DNA of 64,000 bases from Desulfosporosinus lacus DSM 15449 (GCF_900129935.1 NZ_FQXJ01000009.1:164586-228585); one strand, 5' to 3'. Positions 18,398 through 28,909 are shown, counted from the stretch's first letter. A program made the numbers and translations. The notes: generated from the letters alone by a model not told the origin.

Positions 18398-18850
18398 TTA
18401 AATGTAATACATATATAAGTTCCGCTCCGATTCAATCTTTTTGGCATCTTCAAGCATTGTTTCAAGTGTGATAGAATCAAGAACATCCGCGATGGAATCC
18501 CTAACTTTCTCCCAAATTGCCCTAGTGACACAAAACTCAGCTTTAGAGCAAATTTCCGGGTCCTCCTCTGATACGCAATCAGTCGGAGCAATTGGCCCTT
18601 CTAACACACGGATAATATCTCCAATTTTTATTTTATCCGGTTCTCTCCCTAACAAGTAACCACCTTGCGCACCACGAACACTTTTCACTAAACCCGCTTT
18701 ACGCAAACCGGAAACTAGTTGCTCCAGATAATGTTCAGATATACCCTGCCTCTCTGCAATGCTTTTCAAAGAAGTCGGTCCTTCACCCATATGTTGAGCT
18801 AAATCAAACATGGCTTTTACCCCATATCGACCTTTGGTCGAGAGTTTCAA
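18398..18850 (-). CDS. iscR: Rrf2 family regulator, IscR-like
   Basis: A 150-residue winged-helix repressor. The TTG start at 18850 follows GAGGTGAGGG and gives the standard MKLSTKGRYGVKAM. C92, C101 and C107 (DCVSEEDPEICSKAEFC) could bind an Fe-S cluster, as in IscR, in contrast to CymR which lacks them. It heads the isc operon and is expected to sense cluster supply and repress it. Cys spacing is 8 and 5 residues, wider than the E. coli 5 and 5. Confidence 0.9.
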   Translation of the reverse strand: MKLSTKGRYGVKAMFDLAQHMGEGPTSLKSIAERQGISEHYLEQLVSGLRKAGLVKSVRGAQGGYLLGREPDKIKIGDIIRVLEGPIAPTDCVSEEDPEICSKAEFCVTRAIWEKVRDSIADVLDSITLETMLEDAKKIESERNLYMYYI

Positions 18851-18910
18851 CACCCTCACCTCTTTTCCACTAGATAAACGCTTTTTTTCATATATTTCTT
18901 ATCTGTTTAT

Positions 18911-18939
18911 ATCTTATAAAAACACTCGGGATTTGTCAA
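18911..18939 (-). promoter_or_regulatory. Promoter of the isc operon
   Basis: TTGACA, 17-base spacer, TAAGAT on the minus strand, 60 nt before iscR. The A/T-rich stretch with AGATAAACAG-like repeats after the -10 is a candidate IscR site, but no clear match to a known motif was established. Confidence 0.65.
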
Positions 18940-19055
18940 GTCTACTGGTGCCAAACTCAACTTCTTTTATAGTTTAAACCTAACCCTATCTTTTTTACTG
19001 TGATCAAACTAACAATTTTAAAGGTAAAGCTCTGCAAGCAGATGTCCGTCCTGCA

Positions 19056-19064
19056 TGATATAAT
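19056..19064 (+). promoter_or_regulatory. Extended -10 promoter for rarA
   Basis: TGATATAAT on the plus strand is an extended -10 (TG-N-TATAAT) with no good -35. It lies 65 nt before the rarA start. Confidence 0.4.
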
Positions 19065-19128
19065 AATTCAAGAAAACTTGACCAGTGCCAAGCCATAGCC
19101 TCAGGTTGTAAGAAAGGAACATTGCCCA

Positions 19129-20436
19129 ATGGATCTTTTTTCCGCGACATTCAATCAACATCAAGTTGCTCCCCTAGCGGAGCGTATGCGCCCAAGAACA
19201 CTTGAAGAGTATATCGGTCAAGCTCAAATTCTCGGCCCTGGAAAGCTCCTGCGTCGGGCTATTGAGGCTGACCGTGTTTCATCATTGATTCTCTATGGAC
19301 CGCCAGGAACAGGGAAGACCTCTTTAGCACAAGTCATTGCTGCCAAAACCACGTCGCGTTTTGTCCGCATAAATGCTGTCACCTCTGGTGTTAAGGAGAT
19401 CCGGGAAATTATTACCCAGGCTACAGATAACCTTCATCTTTACAGCAAACGCACTTTGGTTTTTTGTGATGAAGTTCATCGTTTTAATAAAGGACAACAA
19501 GATGCACTTCTGCCTGCTGTCGAAAATGGAACTATCACCTTCATCGGTGCAACAACAGAAAACCCCTTCTTTGAATTAAATTCTGCGCTCCTTAGTCGTT
19601 CAACCCTTTTTAGATTAGAACTTCTTGAACCTCCAGAAATTCGTCTCGGACTTGAACAAGCCCTGAAAGATTCAGAACGCGGTTTAGGGCAATATCAAGC
19701 AGAAATTACCTCTGAGGCATGGGAGCATTGGATTAATTATGCTAACGGAGATTTACGCCGCGCCCTTAATGCTTTAGAGCTGGCAGTTCTTACTACCGCG
19801 CCAGAAAACGGAATTCGTCATATCTCACTTGATATAGCGGAAGAATCCATACAACAACGGGCCATCCGGTTCGATAAATCAGGGGATAATCATTATGACA
19901 TCATCTCCGCATTTATTAAAAGTATGCGCGGTTCAGATCCCGATGCGGCGCTCTATTGGTTAGGGGTCTTACTTGAAGCGGGTGAAGATCCACGTTTTAT
20001 TGTCCGACGGATTATCGTCCATGCGTCAGAAGATGTGGGCTTGGCGGATCCAATGGTCATGCTTCAGGCTCATGCGGCGGCAAATGCACTTGAATGGCTG
20101 GGCCTGCCTGAAGCAAGGATCCCCATAGCTCAAGCAGTTCTAGCCATTACAACTGCACCTAAAAGCAACAGTATTGTCACGAGCATCGATAAGGCTCTGA
20201 ATTATGTAAGAAAACATCCTACCGGAGAAGTTCCCCCCGAACTTAAAGACGGACACTATCCCGGCGCAGAAAAATTAGGGAACGGAAAAGGATACCTCTA
20301 TCCCCACTCTTACCCGGACCACTGGGTTGACCAAACCTACCTGCCCCCAACTGTTCAGGGACAAACCTTTTACGTCCCCTCGAAAATGGGGAAGGAGCTT
20401 TTCACCCCCCCTAAGACCACGGATAATAAACGTTAG
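19129..20436 (+). CDS. rarA: Replication-associated recombination ATPase RarA (MgsA)
   Basis: A 435-residue AAA+ ATPase related to clamp loaders and RuvB. Walker A is LYGPPGTGKTS, Walker B is LVFCDEVHRFN, sensor 1 is FIGATTENPFFELN, and the SRSTLFRLE segment follows. The C-terminal tetramerisation domain includes YPGAEKLGNGKGYLYPHSYP. RarA/MgsA acts at stalled forks with SSB. It is transcribed opposite to the isc operon and ends at a shared terminator with trxA. Confidence 0.95.
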   Translation: MDLFSATFNQHQVAPLAERMRPRTLEEYIGQAQILGPGKLLRRAIEADRVSSLILYGPPGTGKTSLAQVIAAKTTSRFVRINAVTSGVKEIREIITQATDNLHLYSKRTLVFCDEVHRFNKGQQDALLPAVENGTITFIGATTENPFFELNSALLSRSTLFRLELLEPPEIRLGLEQALKDSERGLGQYQAEITSEAWEHWINYANGDLRRALNALELAVLTTAPENGIRHISLDIAEESIQQRAIRFDKSGDNHYDIISAFIKSMRGSDPDAALYWLGVLLEAGEDPRFIVRRIIVHASEDVGLADPMVMLQAHAAANALEWLGLPEARIPIAQAVLAITTAPKSNSIVTSIDKALNYVRKHPTGEVPPELKDGHYPGAEKLGNGKGYLYPHSYPDHWVDQTYLPPTVQGQTFYVPSKMGKELFTPPKTTDNKR

Positions 20437-20490
20437 CCTAACCCCGGCTCCCTAAATTAAAGTAATAAAATCCCTTCCTTTGTAAGTCCA

Positions 20491-20525
20491 AAAAAGCGAT
20501 GCCCGAAATTGGGCATCGCCTTTTG
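20491..20525. terminator. Bidirectional terminator between rarA and trxA
   Basis: GCGATGCCC / GGGCATCGC stem with a GAAATT loop, A-run on the left and CTTTTG on the right. It serves two convergent genes. Confidence 0.85.
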
Positions 20526-20548
20526 TTATCGGCATATATTATTGACAT

Positions 20549-20878
20549 TTAGATATGGGCTTCGAGCATTTTGACAAGGTCAGGTTTTCCACGGAAGCCA
20601 GTAATTTTGTCAACCATTTTGCCCCCCTTGAAAATAGCCAGTGTAGGTATGCTCATAACTCCATATTCACTAGAGATAGGGCCATTCTCATCGACATTAA
20701 CCTTCCCGATGGAGATTCGGCCAACATACTCATCAGCAAGTTCATCAATAACAGGAGCAACCATACGACATGGGCTACACCAAGGAGCCCAAAAATCGAC
20801 CAAAACCGCTTGCTCCGACTTCAGAACATCCGACTCAAAATTTGCAGTAGTAAAGGTTTTAACATTTGCACCTGCCAT
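20549..20878 (-). CDS. trxA: Thioredoxin with CSPC active site
   Basis: A 109-residue thioredoxin with FWAPWCSPCRM at residues 29-39. The active site is C34-S-P-C37 rather than the common CGPC; the codon is AGC. The cis-Pro loop (MSIPTLAIF) and the C-terminal G-F-RG region are intact. Ribosome site TAGGAGGAATT is good. It lies 26 nt after csoR in the same orientation, so it is probably under the CsoR operator. A link to copper or persulfide stress is inferred from that. Confidence 0.93.
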   Translation of the reverse strand: MAGANVKTFTTANFESDVLKSEQAVLVDFWAPWCSPCRMVAPVIDELADEYVGRISIGKVNVDENGPISSEYGVMSIPTLAIFKGGKMVDKITGFRGKPDLVKMLEAHI

Positions 20879-20904
20879 AATAATTCCTCCTAATCAAATA
20901 TGAT

Positions 20905-21186
20905 TTATTTAATAAATTTAGCGAGCACCCCAATAAGCTCCTCAATCGCAGCTTCCTGGTTATTGTTCTCAACGGCATTGCGCATACATCCCCGTGAATG
21001 GTGTTCAAAGACAATAGTGCCAACTCTGTTAAGAGCAGCACGAACTGCTGCCACTTGAATCAAGACATCAACACAATACTTGTCACTGTCAACCATACGT
21101 TGAATCCCTTTTACTTGGCCTTCGATTTTTTTAAGCCTGCGTATAAGATCCTCTTTAGATTCTGAATAAGGGGTTGAATTCGTCAT
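20905..21186 (-). CDS. csoR: CsoR family metal/persulfide-sensing repressor
   Basis: A 93-residue DUF156 protein. The ATG at 21186 is chosen: GGAGG is nine bases before it and abuts the earlier ATG. C38, H63 and C67 (DKYCVDV, EHHSRGC) match the Cys-His-Cys copper(I) site of CsoR; CstR-type persulfide sensors keep two cysteines but lack the His. The conserved Arg/Lys in the first helix (LIRRLKKIEGQVKGIQRM) is present. No copper ATPase or chaperone gene is next to it; the only downstream partner is trxA. Confidence 0.9.
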   Translation of the reverse strand: MTNSTPYSESKEDLIRRLKKIEGQVKGIQRMVDSDKYCVDVLIQVAAVRAALNRVGTIVFEHHSRGCMRNAVENNNQEAAIEELIGVLAKFIK

Positions 21187-21202
21187 GCTATGCATCCTCC
21201 GA

Positions 21203-21217
21203 TACCCTAAGGGGGTA
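21203..21217 (-). promoter_or_regulatory. CsoR-type operator
   Basis: TACCCTAAGGGGGTA lies between the csoR promoter and start. It closely resembles the Bacillus subtilis CsoR operator pattern TACCCTACGGGGGTA as I recall it, and predicts autoregulation. Confidence 0.75.
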
Positions 21218-21229
21218 GCTACAATAAAT

Positions 21230-21258
21230 ATTATAGCTAATGCACTCTTCCCTGTCAA
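21230..21258 (-). promoter_or_regulatory. Consensus sigma-A promoter of csoR-trxA
   Basis: Perfect TTGACA and TATAAT separated by exactly 17 bases on the minus strand. The CsoR operator lies just downstream of the -10. Confidence 0.88.
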
Positions 21259-21416
21259 CTCTTCCTCGGTCAACTTTCTCGGCTTACTCAGGTCAAATAA
21301 CATCGGAAAAGTCATTATTCCTTACAATTAAGGAGAATTCCTTTAATTAAAAATTATTAATTAGCTCTCCTCATTGCTTCCCTGCTTTTTTATTAATTTC
21401 AAGAAGACTCCCACTT

Positions 21417-23201
21417 CTATTTCACACTGGGTAATTCAATGTTAGTCTGGATATGCAATTCCTTTAATTGTTTGTCCGCCACCGGCGAAGGAGCATGAGC
21501 CATTAAATCGGATGCACTTTGAGTTTTCGGGAAGGCAATCACGTCTCGAATGTTATCTTTTCCAGTTAGAAGCATAATCATTCGATCCAGGCCGAAGGCA
21601 ATTCCGCCGTGGGGAGGAGTACCATATTCAAAGGCCTCCATAAGAAATCCAAATTGGGCGACAGCCTCTTCCTCAGAAAATCCAAGTAACTTAAATAACC
21701 TCTCCTGTACCTCACGACGATGAATCCGAATACTTCCGCCCCCGAGCTCCGTTCCGTTGAGGACCATGTCATAGGCCTTTGCCCTAACTTTAAGGGGATC
21801 AGTCTCGAGAAGATATAAATCTTCGTCCATGGGTGCAGTAAATGGATGGTGAATAGCGATATGACGTTGTTGTTCCTCATCATATTCCAAGAGTGGGAAT
21901 TCGGTAACCCATAGGAATTCGAGCAGTCCCTCTTCAATCAGACCTAAACGTTTTGCCAATTCCAAGCGCAGATGCCCCAGTGCATCAGAGACGACAGCAT
22001 AGGTATCTGCCACAAAGAACAAGATATCTCCAGTCTCGGCACGTGTACGTTCAATTAGGGCAGCCATTTCCTCTTCAGTAAAGAATTTAGCAATAGGGGA
22101 TTTCAGGCCCTCCTCAGCTAAGACGATCCAGGCTAAGCCTTTCGCTCGATAAGTACTGACAAACTTAGCCAGGTCATCGATTTCGCGGCGTGGCAAGCCG
22201 GCACACCCTTTAGCGCAGATACATTTTACGCTCCCGCCATTTGCCACTGCATTAGCGAATACCTTAAATCCGGTTTTACCCACGAGCTCTCCCACATCGA
22301 TCAGTTCCATGCCAAAGCGCGTATCCGGTTTGTCTGATCCATATCGATCCATTGCTTCTTTATATGTTAAACGCGGGAAAGGAACGGTTACAGGTTTCCC
22401 AACTGTTTCAGAGAAAATCTCCGTCATTAATTTTTCCATCATGGGAAGTATGTCTTCCACTTCGACAAAAGACATCTCGACATCAAGTTGAGTAAATTCC
22501 GGTTGACGATCTGCTCTTAAATCTTCATCCCTGAAACAACGGGCAATTTGAAAATACTTCTCCATACCGCCTACCATGAGAAGTTGCTTATATATTTGGG
22601 GGGACTGCGGTAAGGCATAAAACTCACCTGGGTGAACACGGCTGGGAACAAGATAATCTCGTGCCCCCTCAGGCGTAGATTTATTAAGCATGGGAGTTTC
22701 GATTTCATAAAAACCTTGACGGTCAAAGAAATTACGCATGATCTGAGTAACTCGATGCCGAATCTTGAATACGGTTTGCATTTCGGGTCGACGCAAATCC
22801 AAATAGCGATATTTGAGACGCACTGTCTCGTCTACATCCACTTGATCTACAAGATAGTAAGGAGGAGTTTTAGCTCCATTTAAGACATCCAATGTCTGGG
22901 CCACGATCTCAATTTTGCCTGTTGCCAGGTTTGGATTAATCATTCCTTCTGGGCGAGCAATCACTTGCCCAAGGATCGAGACAACGAACTCTGAACGCAA
23001 GCTTTCTGCCGTGGAAAATCCTTCTCCCATCTTCTCTGGGTCAAAAACAACTTGAACAATACCTGTACGATCTCGCAGATCAACGAAAATTAAACCTCCG
23101 TGGTCACGACGGCGCTGAACCCATCCTAACAAACGAACGGTCTCTCCCACTTTTGCTAATCCTAGCTGTCCATTTTCAACACGTTCTGAAAATACTGTCA
23201 T
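21417..23201 (-). CDS. aspS: Aspartyl-tRNA synthetase
   Basis: A 594-residue class IIb synthetase with an N-terminal OB anticodon domain ([26 protein letters not shown]), the catalytic core and a bacterial GAD insertion. Motif 2 is [20 protein letters not shown] and motif 3 is [16 protein letters not shown] 23201 is used since AGAGGTG precedes it and overlaps the earlier GTG. It follows hisS directly, and both are controlled by one T-box. Whether it also charges tRNA-Asn cannot be told here. Confidence 0.95.
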   Translation of the reverse strand: MTVFSERVENGQLGLAKVGETVRLLGWVQRRRDHGGLIFVDLRDRTGIVQVVFDPEKMGEGFSTAESLRSEFVVSILGQVIARPEGMINPNLATGKIEIVAQTLDVLNGAKTPPYYLVDQVDVDETVRLKYRYLDLRRPEMQTVFKIRHRVTQIMRNFFDRQGFYEIETPMLNKSTPEGARDYLVPSRVHPGEFYALPQSPQIYKQLLMVGGMEKYFQIARCFRDEDLRADRQPEFTQLDVEMSFVEVEDILPMMEKLMTEIFSETVGKPVTVPFPRLTYKEAMDRYGSDKPDTRFGMELIDVGELVGKTGFKVFANAVANGGSVKCICAKGCAGLPRREIDDLAKFVSTYRAKGLAWIVLAEEGLKSPIAKFFTEEEMAALIERTRAETGDILFFVADTYAVVSDALGHLRLELAKRLGLIEEGLLEFLWVTEFPLLEYDEEQQRHIAIHHPFTAPMDEDLYLLETDPLKVRAKAYDMVLNGTELGGGSIRIHRREVQERLFKLLGFSEEEAVAQFGFLMEAFEYGTPPHGGIAFGLDRMIMLLTGKDNIRDVIAFPKTQSASDLMAHAPSPVADKQLKELHIQTNIELPSVK

Positions 23202-23202
23202 G

Positions 23203-24474
23203 TTAAACACCTCTCTGATACTTCTTGTTTATTTCTTCAACTGCGTCCACCAGTGAAACTTCCATTTGCTCGCCGAGTGTTAAATCACGAATGACAAGCA
23301 CCTTTCGAGCAAGCTCTTCTTCACCAAGAATTAAGGCATAGCGTACGCCTTGGCGATTGGCTGATTTAAGTTGGTTTTTTAAACTTCGACCGAGCAAATC
23401 CATACCCACAGGCATCCCTTGGCTGCGCAAGTCACTCAGAAGAGCAAAGCCCTCGATTTGGGCTTGTTCACCCAAGGCAATCAACATAGCAAATAGTTTA
23501 GGCTTTTCTTCCGGCAGCTTATGTTGTACTTGCAGGGCTGCTAAAACACGTTCAATCCCCATGGCGAATCCAATTCCCGGAGTTGGCGGTCCGCCGATTT
23601 CTTCAACCAGCTTATCATACCTGCCGCCCCCACATATGGCACTCTGGGCTCCGATTTCTTCGACCATGACTTCGAAAGCTGTTTTCGTGTAATAATCAAG
23701 TCCTCTTACCAAGCGTGGATTAACTCGATAGACCACTCCGGCCCTGCCTAAGATAGCCAGAACTTTCTCGAAGTGAGTACTGCAGTCCTCACAAAGGGTG
23801 TCCTTTGTTGTCGGCGCCCCAACGGTCTCCTCTTGACAAGAGGGGTTCTTGCAATCTAGTATGCGCAATGGATTTCGTTCAAAACGTTCTTGGCAATCGT
23901 TACATAATTTACTTTTTCGAGCAGCCAGAAATTCCTGCAATTGTTCACGGTGCCTTGCCCGGCAAATTGGGCATCCAACAGAATTGACATGGACCTCAAG
24001 CCCAATTAGTCCAAGTCGTTTATATAAATTCCAGACTAAGCTAATGACTTCTGCGTCCACGATCGGTTGGTCTGCACCCAAAACTTCAATTCCAAACTGA
24101 TGGAACTGGCGAAAACGACCGCTTTGTGGCCGCTCATACCGAAACATAGGGCCAATATAGTACAATTTCATCGGCTGTGGTTGGCCATAAAGCTTGTCCT
24201 CCACATACGCACGGCAGACCGAAGCAGTCATCTCCGGACGCAGGGTCATCGATCGATCCCCTTTGTCTTGGAAGGTGTACATTTCTTTCTTAACAATATC
24301 CGTAGTTTGCCCAACGCCCCTTTGAAAAAGCTCTGTTGCTTCAAACATCGGCGTCCGAATCTCTTCATACCCATATTCGCGGCAAACTGAGCGAATAGTT
24401 TCTTCGAGATATTGCCATTGTTCGATTGTACCTGGCAATAGATCTTGAGTCCCTTTTGGACGCTGAATCGCCAT
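23203..24474 (-). CDS. hisS: Histidyl-tRNA synthetase
   Basis: A 423-residue class II enzyme. It begins with [11 protein letters not shown]; motif 2 is [23 protein letters not shown], and the histidine signatures LVRGLDYYT and the GGGRYD motif are present. Motif 3 is [12 protein letters not shown], followed by the anticodon domain. A Cys-rich insertion at about 155-225 (CPICRARH...CNDC...CKNPSC...CEDC) suggests a bound metal, as in some Clostridial HisRS. Ribosome site AAGGAGGAATTTGC. First gene of hisS-aspS. Confidence 0.95.
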   Translation of the reverse strand: MAIQRPKGTQDLLPGTIEQWQYLEETIRSVCREYGYEEIRTPMFEATELFQRGVGQTTDIVKKEMYTFQDKGDRSMTLRPEMTASVCRAYVEDKLYGQPQPMKLYYIGPMFRYERPQSGRFRQFHQFGIEVLGADQPIVDAEVISLVWNLYKRLGLIGLEVHVNSVGCPICRARHREQLQEFLAARKSKLCNDCQERFERNPLRILDCKNPSCQEETVGAPTTKDTLCEDCSTHFEKVLAILGRAGVVYRVNPRLVRGLDYYTKTAFEVMVEEIGAQSAICGGGRYDKLVEEIGGPPTPGIGFAMGIERVLAALQVQHKLPEEKPKLFAMLIALGEQAQIEGFALLSDLRSQGMPVGMDLLGRSLKNQLKSANRQGVRYALILGEEELARKVLVIRDLTLGEQMEVSLVDAVEEINKKYQRGV

Positions 24475-24513
24475 GCAAATTCCTCCTTAAATTATAGTTC
24501 AAAAAATTCTTGG

Positions 24514-24794
24514 CTGGCACTTATAGAAAAAAAGCCCTCGTTCCTTGCTTTGCGCAAGGGACGAGAACTTCTCGCGGTGCCACCCTAATTGACGGTATTC
24601 TTCCGCCCACTTTTCAGTCGTTAACGAGACTATCCGATGCAAAGATACTCTTCTTTAGGGTGTCCTACCGTGTGTCTCTCAGGCTAGTTCCAGTCTTGCA
24701 AGCCCTCCCTGGAGAAAGATTAACCCGGAATTTTCCAAAAGGTTTCGTGAGTATTCTACATTTATTACGTTGTTTCAATGAATAACGCCTATAT
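24514..24794 (-). ncRNA. T-box leader of hisS-aspS with overlapping Asp/His specifier
   Basis: The canonical T-box AGGGTGGCACCGCG lies at 24573-24586 (minus strand), followed by the terminator CTCGTCCCTTGC / GCAAGGAACGAG and seven T residues (24527-24533). In the stem I region, AGAGACACACGG carries GACAC at 24672-24676, in which GAC (Asp) and CAC (His) overlap by one base. The operon encodes both synthetases, so one leader could respond to either uncharged tRNA. Stem I details were read by eye. Confidence 0.85.
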
Positions 24795-24800
24795 CTTTAT

Positions 24801-24830
24801 ATTCTACCAAATACGATCGTTATTTGTCAA
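24801..24830 (-). promoter_or_regulatory. Promoter of the hisS-aspS T-box transcript
   Basis: TTGACA, 18-base spacer, TAGAAT on the minus strand. It places the transcript start near 24794, at the head of the T-box leader. Confidence 0.7.
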
Positions 24831-24934
24831 TAATTATTTGGTTATTTTTGTAAATGTATTAAAATATTGTATATCCCATCGCTAAGGATAGCTTAGTACT
24901 GCGGTGCCATGGATGGCAACACTGAATCAAAAAA

Positions 24935-25555
24935 TTATACCAAAAAGGGATTGTCCCGTTTTTCTTCTCCGATACTGGTCTCTTCACCATGACCAGGAAA
25001 AACTCGGGTACCTTCTGGGAGAATCAAGAGCTTTTTCTTGACTCCATCTAAAAGCTGATTCATTGATCCTCCCGGGAAATCAGTTCGGCCGATCGACCCG
25101 GCAAAAAGGGTATCTCCGCTAAACAGCCCTTCAGAACATAAGAAACATACCCCTCCAGGAGAATGTCCCGGAGTTGCTATGACTTTGATTCGTTCTTTGC
25201 CAATCATAAGTTCTTGTCCGTCCTGAAGCAGGATATCCGCTTTCTTAAGTACAAGTCTGCTTCCCACATAACTAGAGAGGTTCTTCCTGTCATCTGTGAG
25301 CATCCCTGCATCATCCGCATGAATCCCTACCAAGACATCCCCCAAGAGTTCTCTAAGTTCATCTACGGCACCAATGTGATCCACATGCCCATGGGTAATC
25401 AGAATATAATCCACCTTTAGACCCTTCTCCATAACCCAACGATAAATCCTTTTTCCATCTGCGCCGGGGTCGATGACTACAGCTTTCTTAGTTTCCGCAC
25501 AATAGAACAAATAACAATTTGCTCCCATAGCACCCATAGCATGCGCTTCAATCAT
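24935..25555 (-). CDS. MBL-fold metallohydrolase (glyoxalase II-like, YqgX type)
   Basis: A 206-residue metallo-beta-lactamase-fold protein. The binuclear metal motif is ITHGHVDHIG, with TPGHSPGGV, FSGDTLF and FPGHGEET supplying later ligands. Family members hydrolyse thioesters such as S-lactoylglutathione or related bacillithiol adducts, but the substrate is not fixed by sequence. ATG 25555 or the TTG just before it could start; GGAGGTAAT is well placed for both. It lies 14 nt after dtd in the same operon. Confidence 0.87.
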   Translation of the reverse strand: MIEAHAMGAMGANCYLFYCAETKKAVVIDPGADGKRIYRWVMEKGLKVDYILITHGHVDHIGAVDELRELLGDVLVGIHADDAGMLTDDRKNLSSYVGSRLVLKKADILLQDGQELMIGKERIKVIATPGHSPGGVCFLCSEGLFSGDTLFAGSIGRTDFPGGSMNQLLDGVKKKLLILPEGTRVFPGHGEETSIGEEKRDNPFLV

Positions 25556-25569
25556 CAAACATTACCTCC

Positions 25570-26019
25570 TTAAAACTTTTTCTTACTGTCTAAAAGTATC
25601 GTCACAGGTCCATCGTTGACCAATTCAACGTCCATCTCTGCTTGGAAAATTCCGGTCTCCACTTTTATTCCATAACTGCGCATTCCGGCAACACTGCGTT
25701 CGAATAGATCCTTGGCTTGTTCAGGGGGGGCAGCTGCCGTAAAGCTAGGGCGTTTCCCTTTACGGCAATCACCATAAAGTGTGAATTGAGAAACCACAAG
25801 AATTTCTCCGCCTGTATCCTGTACGGAGCAATTCATTTTGCCTCCTTGATCTTCAAAAATTCGCAACCCTACAATTTTTTCAATCATCCAGCTTATGTCG
25901 TCTGCTCCATCTTCTTGTCCAACTGCCAGCAGGACCAAAAGTCCGGCAGCTATGATTCCTACTTTTTCACCGTTCACGGTTACCGAGGCGCGTTTAACGC
26001 GCTGAACAACACTGCGCAT
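25570..26019 (-). CDS. dtd: D-aminoacyl-tRNA deacylase
   Basis: A 149-residue enzyme that removes D-amino acids and glycine mischarged on tRNA. It starts [15 protein letters not shown]; the active-site motifs SQFTLYGD and NDGPVT (with the cross-subunit cis Gly-Pro) are intact. It follows the rel gene with 1 nt between, the usual order in Firmicutes. Confidence 0.95.
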   Translation of the reverse strand: MRSVVQRVKRASVTVNGEKVGIIAAGLLVLLAVGQEDGADDISWMIEKIVGLRIFEDQGGKMNCSVQDTGGEILVVSQFTLYGDCRKGKRPSFTAAAPPEQAKDLFERSVAGMRSYGIKVETGIFQAEMDVELVNDGPVTILLDSKKKF

Positions 26020-26020
26020 C

Positions 26021-28270
26021 TCAACTTTCTCCCGTATGGATTCGCTTGACTTCCGTGATGTCTTTAACCTTACGAATTTTATGCATCACCATTTTAAGCT
26101 GTTCCACGTTTCTAATCTCGATTCTCAACTGGATATGGGCAACGTCACCTTTTCCCACACGGGCATTAATCCCTAGAATATGTGTCCGAGTATCTAAAAC
26201 TGTATTCATGACCTCTGTGACCAAACGCGGCTTGTCTCTCCCATAGATTTGAATATCTACGGGATAAGTGGAATCCACTTGTTCTGCCCACATAACTTCT
26301 ACGATCCGATCACTCTCTTCTTCAGAGTGGCTTAGTACATTGCTGCAATCCCCACGATGAATAGAAACCCCGCGCCCTCGGGTAATGTAACCCATTATCG
26401 CATCCCCCGGCAGAGGGTTACAACACTGTGCGAAACGAATCAATACGTTATCCACGCCTTTGACCCTCACCCCATGGGTTGCTTTGCCATACGAAACCTG
26501 AGTTGGTACTTTGCCTTCCCCTTGCTGGAGTGCTGCCAGCTGTACCTTTTCTCGTTCTTCTTTAGAGAGATCCTCGCGCAAGCGCATCAAGACTTTATTT
26601 GGGGTAAGTACACCGTCCCCAATTGAGGCGTATAAATCATCCAGACCTACAAAGTTTTGGGTCTTGCCAATCGCCATGAGGCTTTCGGGTTTAAGAACAG
26701 CTACCGGATCCAGCCCCAACTTGCGGACCTCACGTTCCAAGCTCTCACGTCCGCGAATGATATTATCCTCTCGTTGCTCTTTCTTAAACCATTGGCGAAT
26801 CCGATTCTTGGCCTGGGAGGTTTTAACAAAAGACAACCAATCTCGACTGGGTGCCCCCCCTTGCTTTGAGGTAAGTATTTCTAAAATATCTCCGTTATTC
26901 AGCTTGGTCTCCAGCGGAACAATCCGCCCGTTAATCTTGGCACCTATGCAACGGTGCCCTACATCTGTATGAACGCGATAAGCAAAATCAACCGGACAGG
27001 AATCTGCGGGAAGTTCCACCACATCCCCCTTAGGAGTAAATACAAAAACTGTATCTGCAAACAAGTCTATTTTCAGCGACTCCATAAATTCTCCGGCATC
27101 CCGAGAATCATGTTGCCACTCCAGAAGTTGACGCAACCAAGAGAGCTTTTGATCAAAATTTACGCTCGCTGTTTTATTACCACAGTCTTTATTACTTGTT
27201 GACTTATTACTCGTTGACTTATTAGTACATTCATTATTGCTTCCTTCTTTGTATTTCCAATGGGCAGCAATCCCGTATTCTGACGTCCGGTGCATCTCAC
27301 AGGTCCTGATCTGAATTTCAAAGGGCTCTCCATGAAGTCCAATCAAGGTAGTATGCAATGACTGATACATATTTGGCTTAGGCATGGCAATATAATCCTT
27401 AAAGCGACCAGGGATCGGCTTCCACATTGTGTGAATGATCCCTAATGCACCGTAACAATCGTTGACGGAGTCCACAATGACTCGAATCGCCATTAAGTCG
27501 TAGATTTCGCTTAGTTCTTTGTGCTGAGTAGTCATTTTACGATAGATACTGTAAAAATGCTTAGGACGACCCGCAATGTCCGCATATATTTCTACTTCAT
27601 CTAATCTGTCTCGCATTTGAACTATAACTTCGTTAATATAGGCTTCGCGTTCCCGGCGTTTAAGGGCAATTCCTTCGACTAAATCATAATATTCCTGTGG
27701 TTTTAGATATCGAAACGAAAGATCTTCCAGCTCCCATTTAATCCGAAAAATCCCCAAGCGGTTAGCCAAAGGAGCAAAAATTTCCAGGGTTTCTTGGGCA
27801 ATTTCTTTTTGCTTTTTCTCCGAATGATATTTCAGGGTTCGCATATTATGAAGGCGGTCAGCAAGTTTAATGAGTATTACACGGATATCCTTGGCCATCG
27901 CCAAAAACATCTTGCGTAGATTTTCTACTTGTTGCTCCACCTTGCTTTTGTACTCAATCCGGCCAAGTTTAGTCACACCGTCAACAAGCAACGCGATTTC
28001 TGCGCCAAATGCCTTCTCAATATCCTGAATGGTAAATTCTGTATCCTCCACGACATCATGAAGCAGAGCGGCCGCAATGGTTGCTTCATCCATTTCAAGT
28101 TCAACCAAAATTTGCGCAACTTCCAAGGGATGCAGAATATAATCTTCCCCAGAGTTGCGCAGTTGGTTCCTATGAGCCACTTCAGCAAACTGATATGCCT
28201 TATCCACAATAGCCAGACGTGCCTCTGGAGATTTCTTTTTCATTTTTACCATTAATTCTGCGAAGGACAT
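26021..28270 (-). CDS. relA: Bifunctional (p)ppGpp synthetase/hydrolase (Rel/RSH)
   Basis: A 749-residue long RSH protein. The N-terminal HD hydrolase domain is intact (HDVVEDT), then the synthetase domain ([26 protein letters not shown]), TGS ([14 protein letters not shown]), a zinc-finger-like CCNPLPGD region and a C-terminal ACT. It therefore should both make and degrade alarmone. Start ATG 28270 follows GAGAGGAG. Unusual is a low-complexity insert at about residues 345-370, built from NKSTS repeats encoded by a tandem 15-bp DNA repeat (27189-27225), between synthetase and TGS domains. Confidence 0.94.
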   Translation of the reverse strand: MSFAELMVKMKKKSPEARLAIVDKAYQFAEVAHRNQLRNSGEDYILHPLEVAQILVELEMDEATIAAALLHDVVEDTEFTIQDIEKAFGAEIALLVDGVTKLGRIEYKSKVEQQVENLRKMFLAMAKDIRVILIKLADRLHNMRTLKYHSEKKQKEIAQETLEIFAPLANRLGIFRIKWELEDLSFRYLKPQEYYDLVEGIALKRREREAYINEVIVQMRDRLDEVEIYADIAGRPKHFYSIYRKMTTQHKELSEIYDLMAIRVIVDSVNDCYGALGIIHTMWKPIPGRFKDYIAMPKPNMYQSLHTTLIGLHGEPFEIQIRTCEMHRTSEYGIAAHWKYKEGSNNECTNKSTSNKSTSNKDCGNKTASVNFDQKLSWLRQLLEWQHDSRDAGEFMESLKIDLFADTVFVFTPKGDVVELPADSCPVDFAYRVHTDVGHRCIGAKINGRIVPLETKLNNGDILEILTSKQGGAPSRDWLSFVKTSQAKNRIRQWFKKEQREDNIIRGRESLEREVRKLGLDPVAVLKPESLMAIGKTQNFVGLDDLYASIGDGVLTPNKVLMRLREDLSKEEREKVQLAALQQGEGKVPTQVSYGKATHGVRVKGVDNVLIRFAQCCNPLPGDAIMGYITRGRGVSIHRGDCSNVLSHSEEESDRIVEVMWAEQVDSTYPVDIQIYGRDKPRLVTEVMNTVLDTRTHILGINARVGKGDVAHIQLRIEIRNVEQLKMVMHKIRKVKDITEVKRIHTGES

Positions 28271-28326
28271 CGGTGAACTCCTCTCATCTGCCAATAACGC
28301 TCGGTTAAGTAACAACTTCGCCAAAT

Positions 28327-28839
28327 CTAATACTCTGCCAAAGAGAAAACAGGGTAATCCTCCAACTTCTCCCGACCGTTTAAGAACGTTAGTTCAATTA
28401 GGAAGCCCAATCCAACCACATCTGCCCCAATCTTTTTCAGTAAGTTTGCGGTCGCAAGCATTGTTCCCCCAGTTGCTAACAAATCATCTACAACAACTAC
28501 TCGTTGGCCAGGTTTGATAGCATCTGCATGGACTTCTAACGTATCAAACCCATATTCTAAAGCATAGGTCTCCCCAATCGTTTGGGCAGGCAATTTACCC
28601 GGTTTGCGAACTGGAACAAATCCGATTCCTAAGGCATAGGCCACAGGTGCACCAAATAAGAAGCCACGTGCTTCAGGACCGACAATCACGTCAGGCTGCC
28701 ACGGCTTAATTTTTTCTACCAGGGCGTTAATAGCGGCATGATAAACTTCGCCGTTTTTCATAAGAGTTGTAATGTCCTTATACGAAATTCCCTCCTTGGG
28801 GAAATCGGAAATTACGCGAATATGGTCCCTGAAATCCAT
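28327..28839 (-). CDS. apt: Adenine phosphoribosyltransferase
   Basis: A 170-residue purine salvage enzyme that turns adenine and PRPP into AMP. The ATG at 28839 gives [26 protein letters not shown] lies 10 bases before it. The PRPP-binding loop is [14 protein letters not shown], and [14 protein letters not shown] is the conserved substrate loop. It lies between recJ and rel, the standard recJ-apt-relA order. Confidence 0.95.
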   Translation of the reverse strand: MDFRDHIRVISDFPKEGISYKDITTLMKNGEVYHAAINALVEKIKPWQPDVIVGPEARGFLFGAPVAYALGIGFVPVRKPGKLPAQTIGETYALEYGFDTLEVHADAIKPGQRVVVVDDLLATGGTMLATANLLKKIGADVVGLGFLIELTFLNGREKLEDYPVFSLAEY

Positions 28840-28909
28840 GATCTTTACGCCACCTTTCTTTTGATGCAAACAACTTAGATAATTGTACCTTAACTTAAAA
28901 GTTTATCCG

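Noticed and set aside
24895..24920. GGTGCCATGGATGGC resembles part of the 53-bp repeat
   Set aside because: Only about 15 bases match and the rest of the unit is missing; too short to call a relic.
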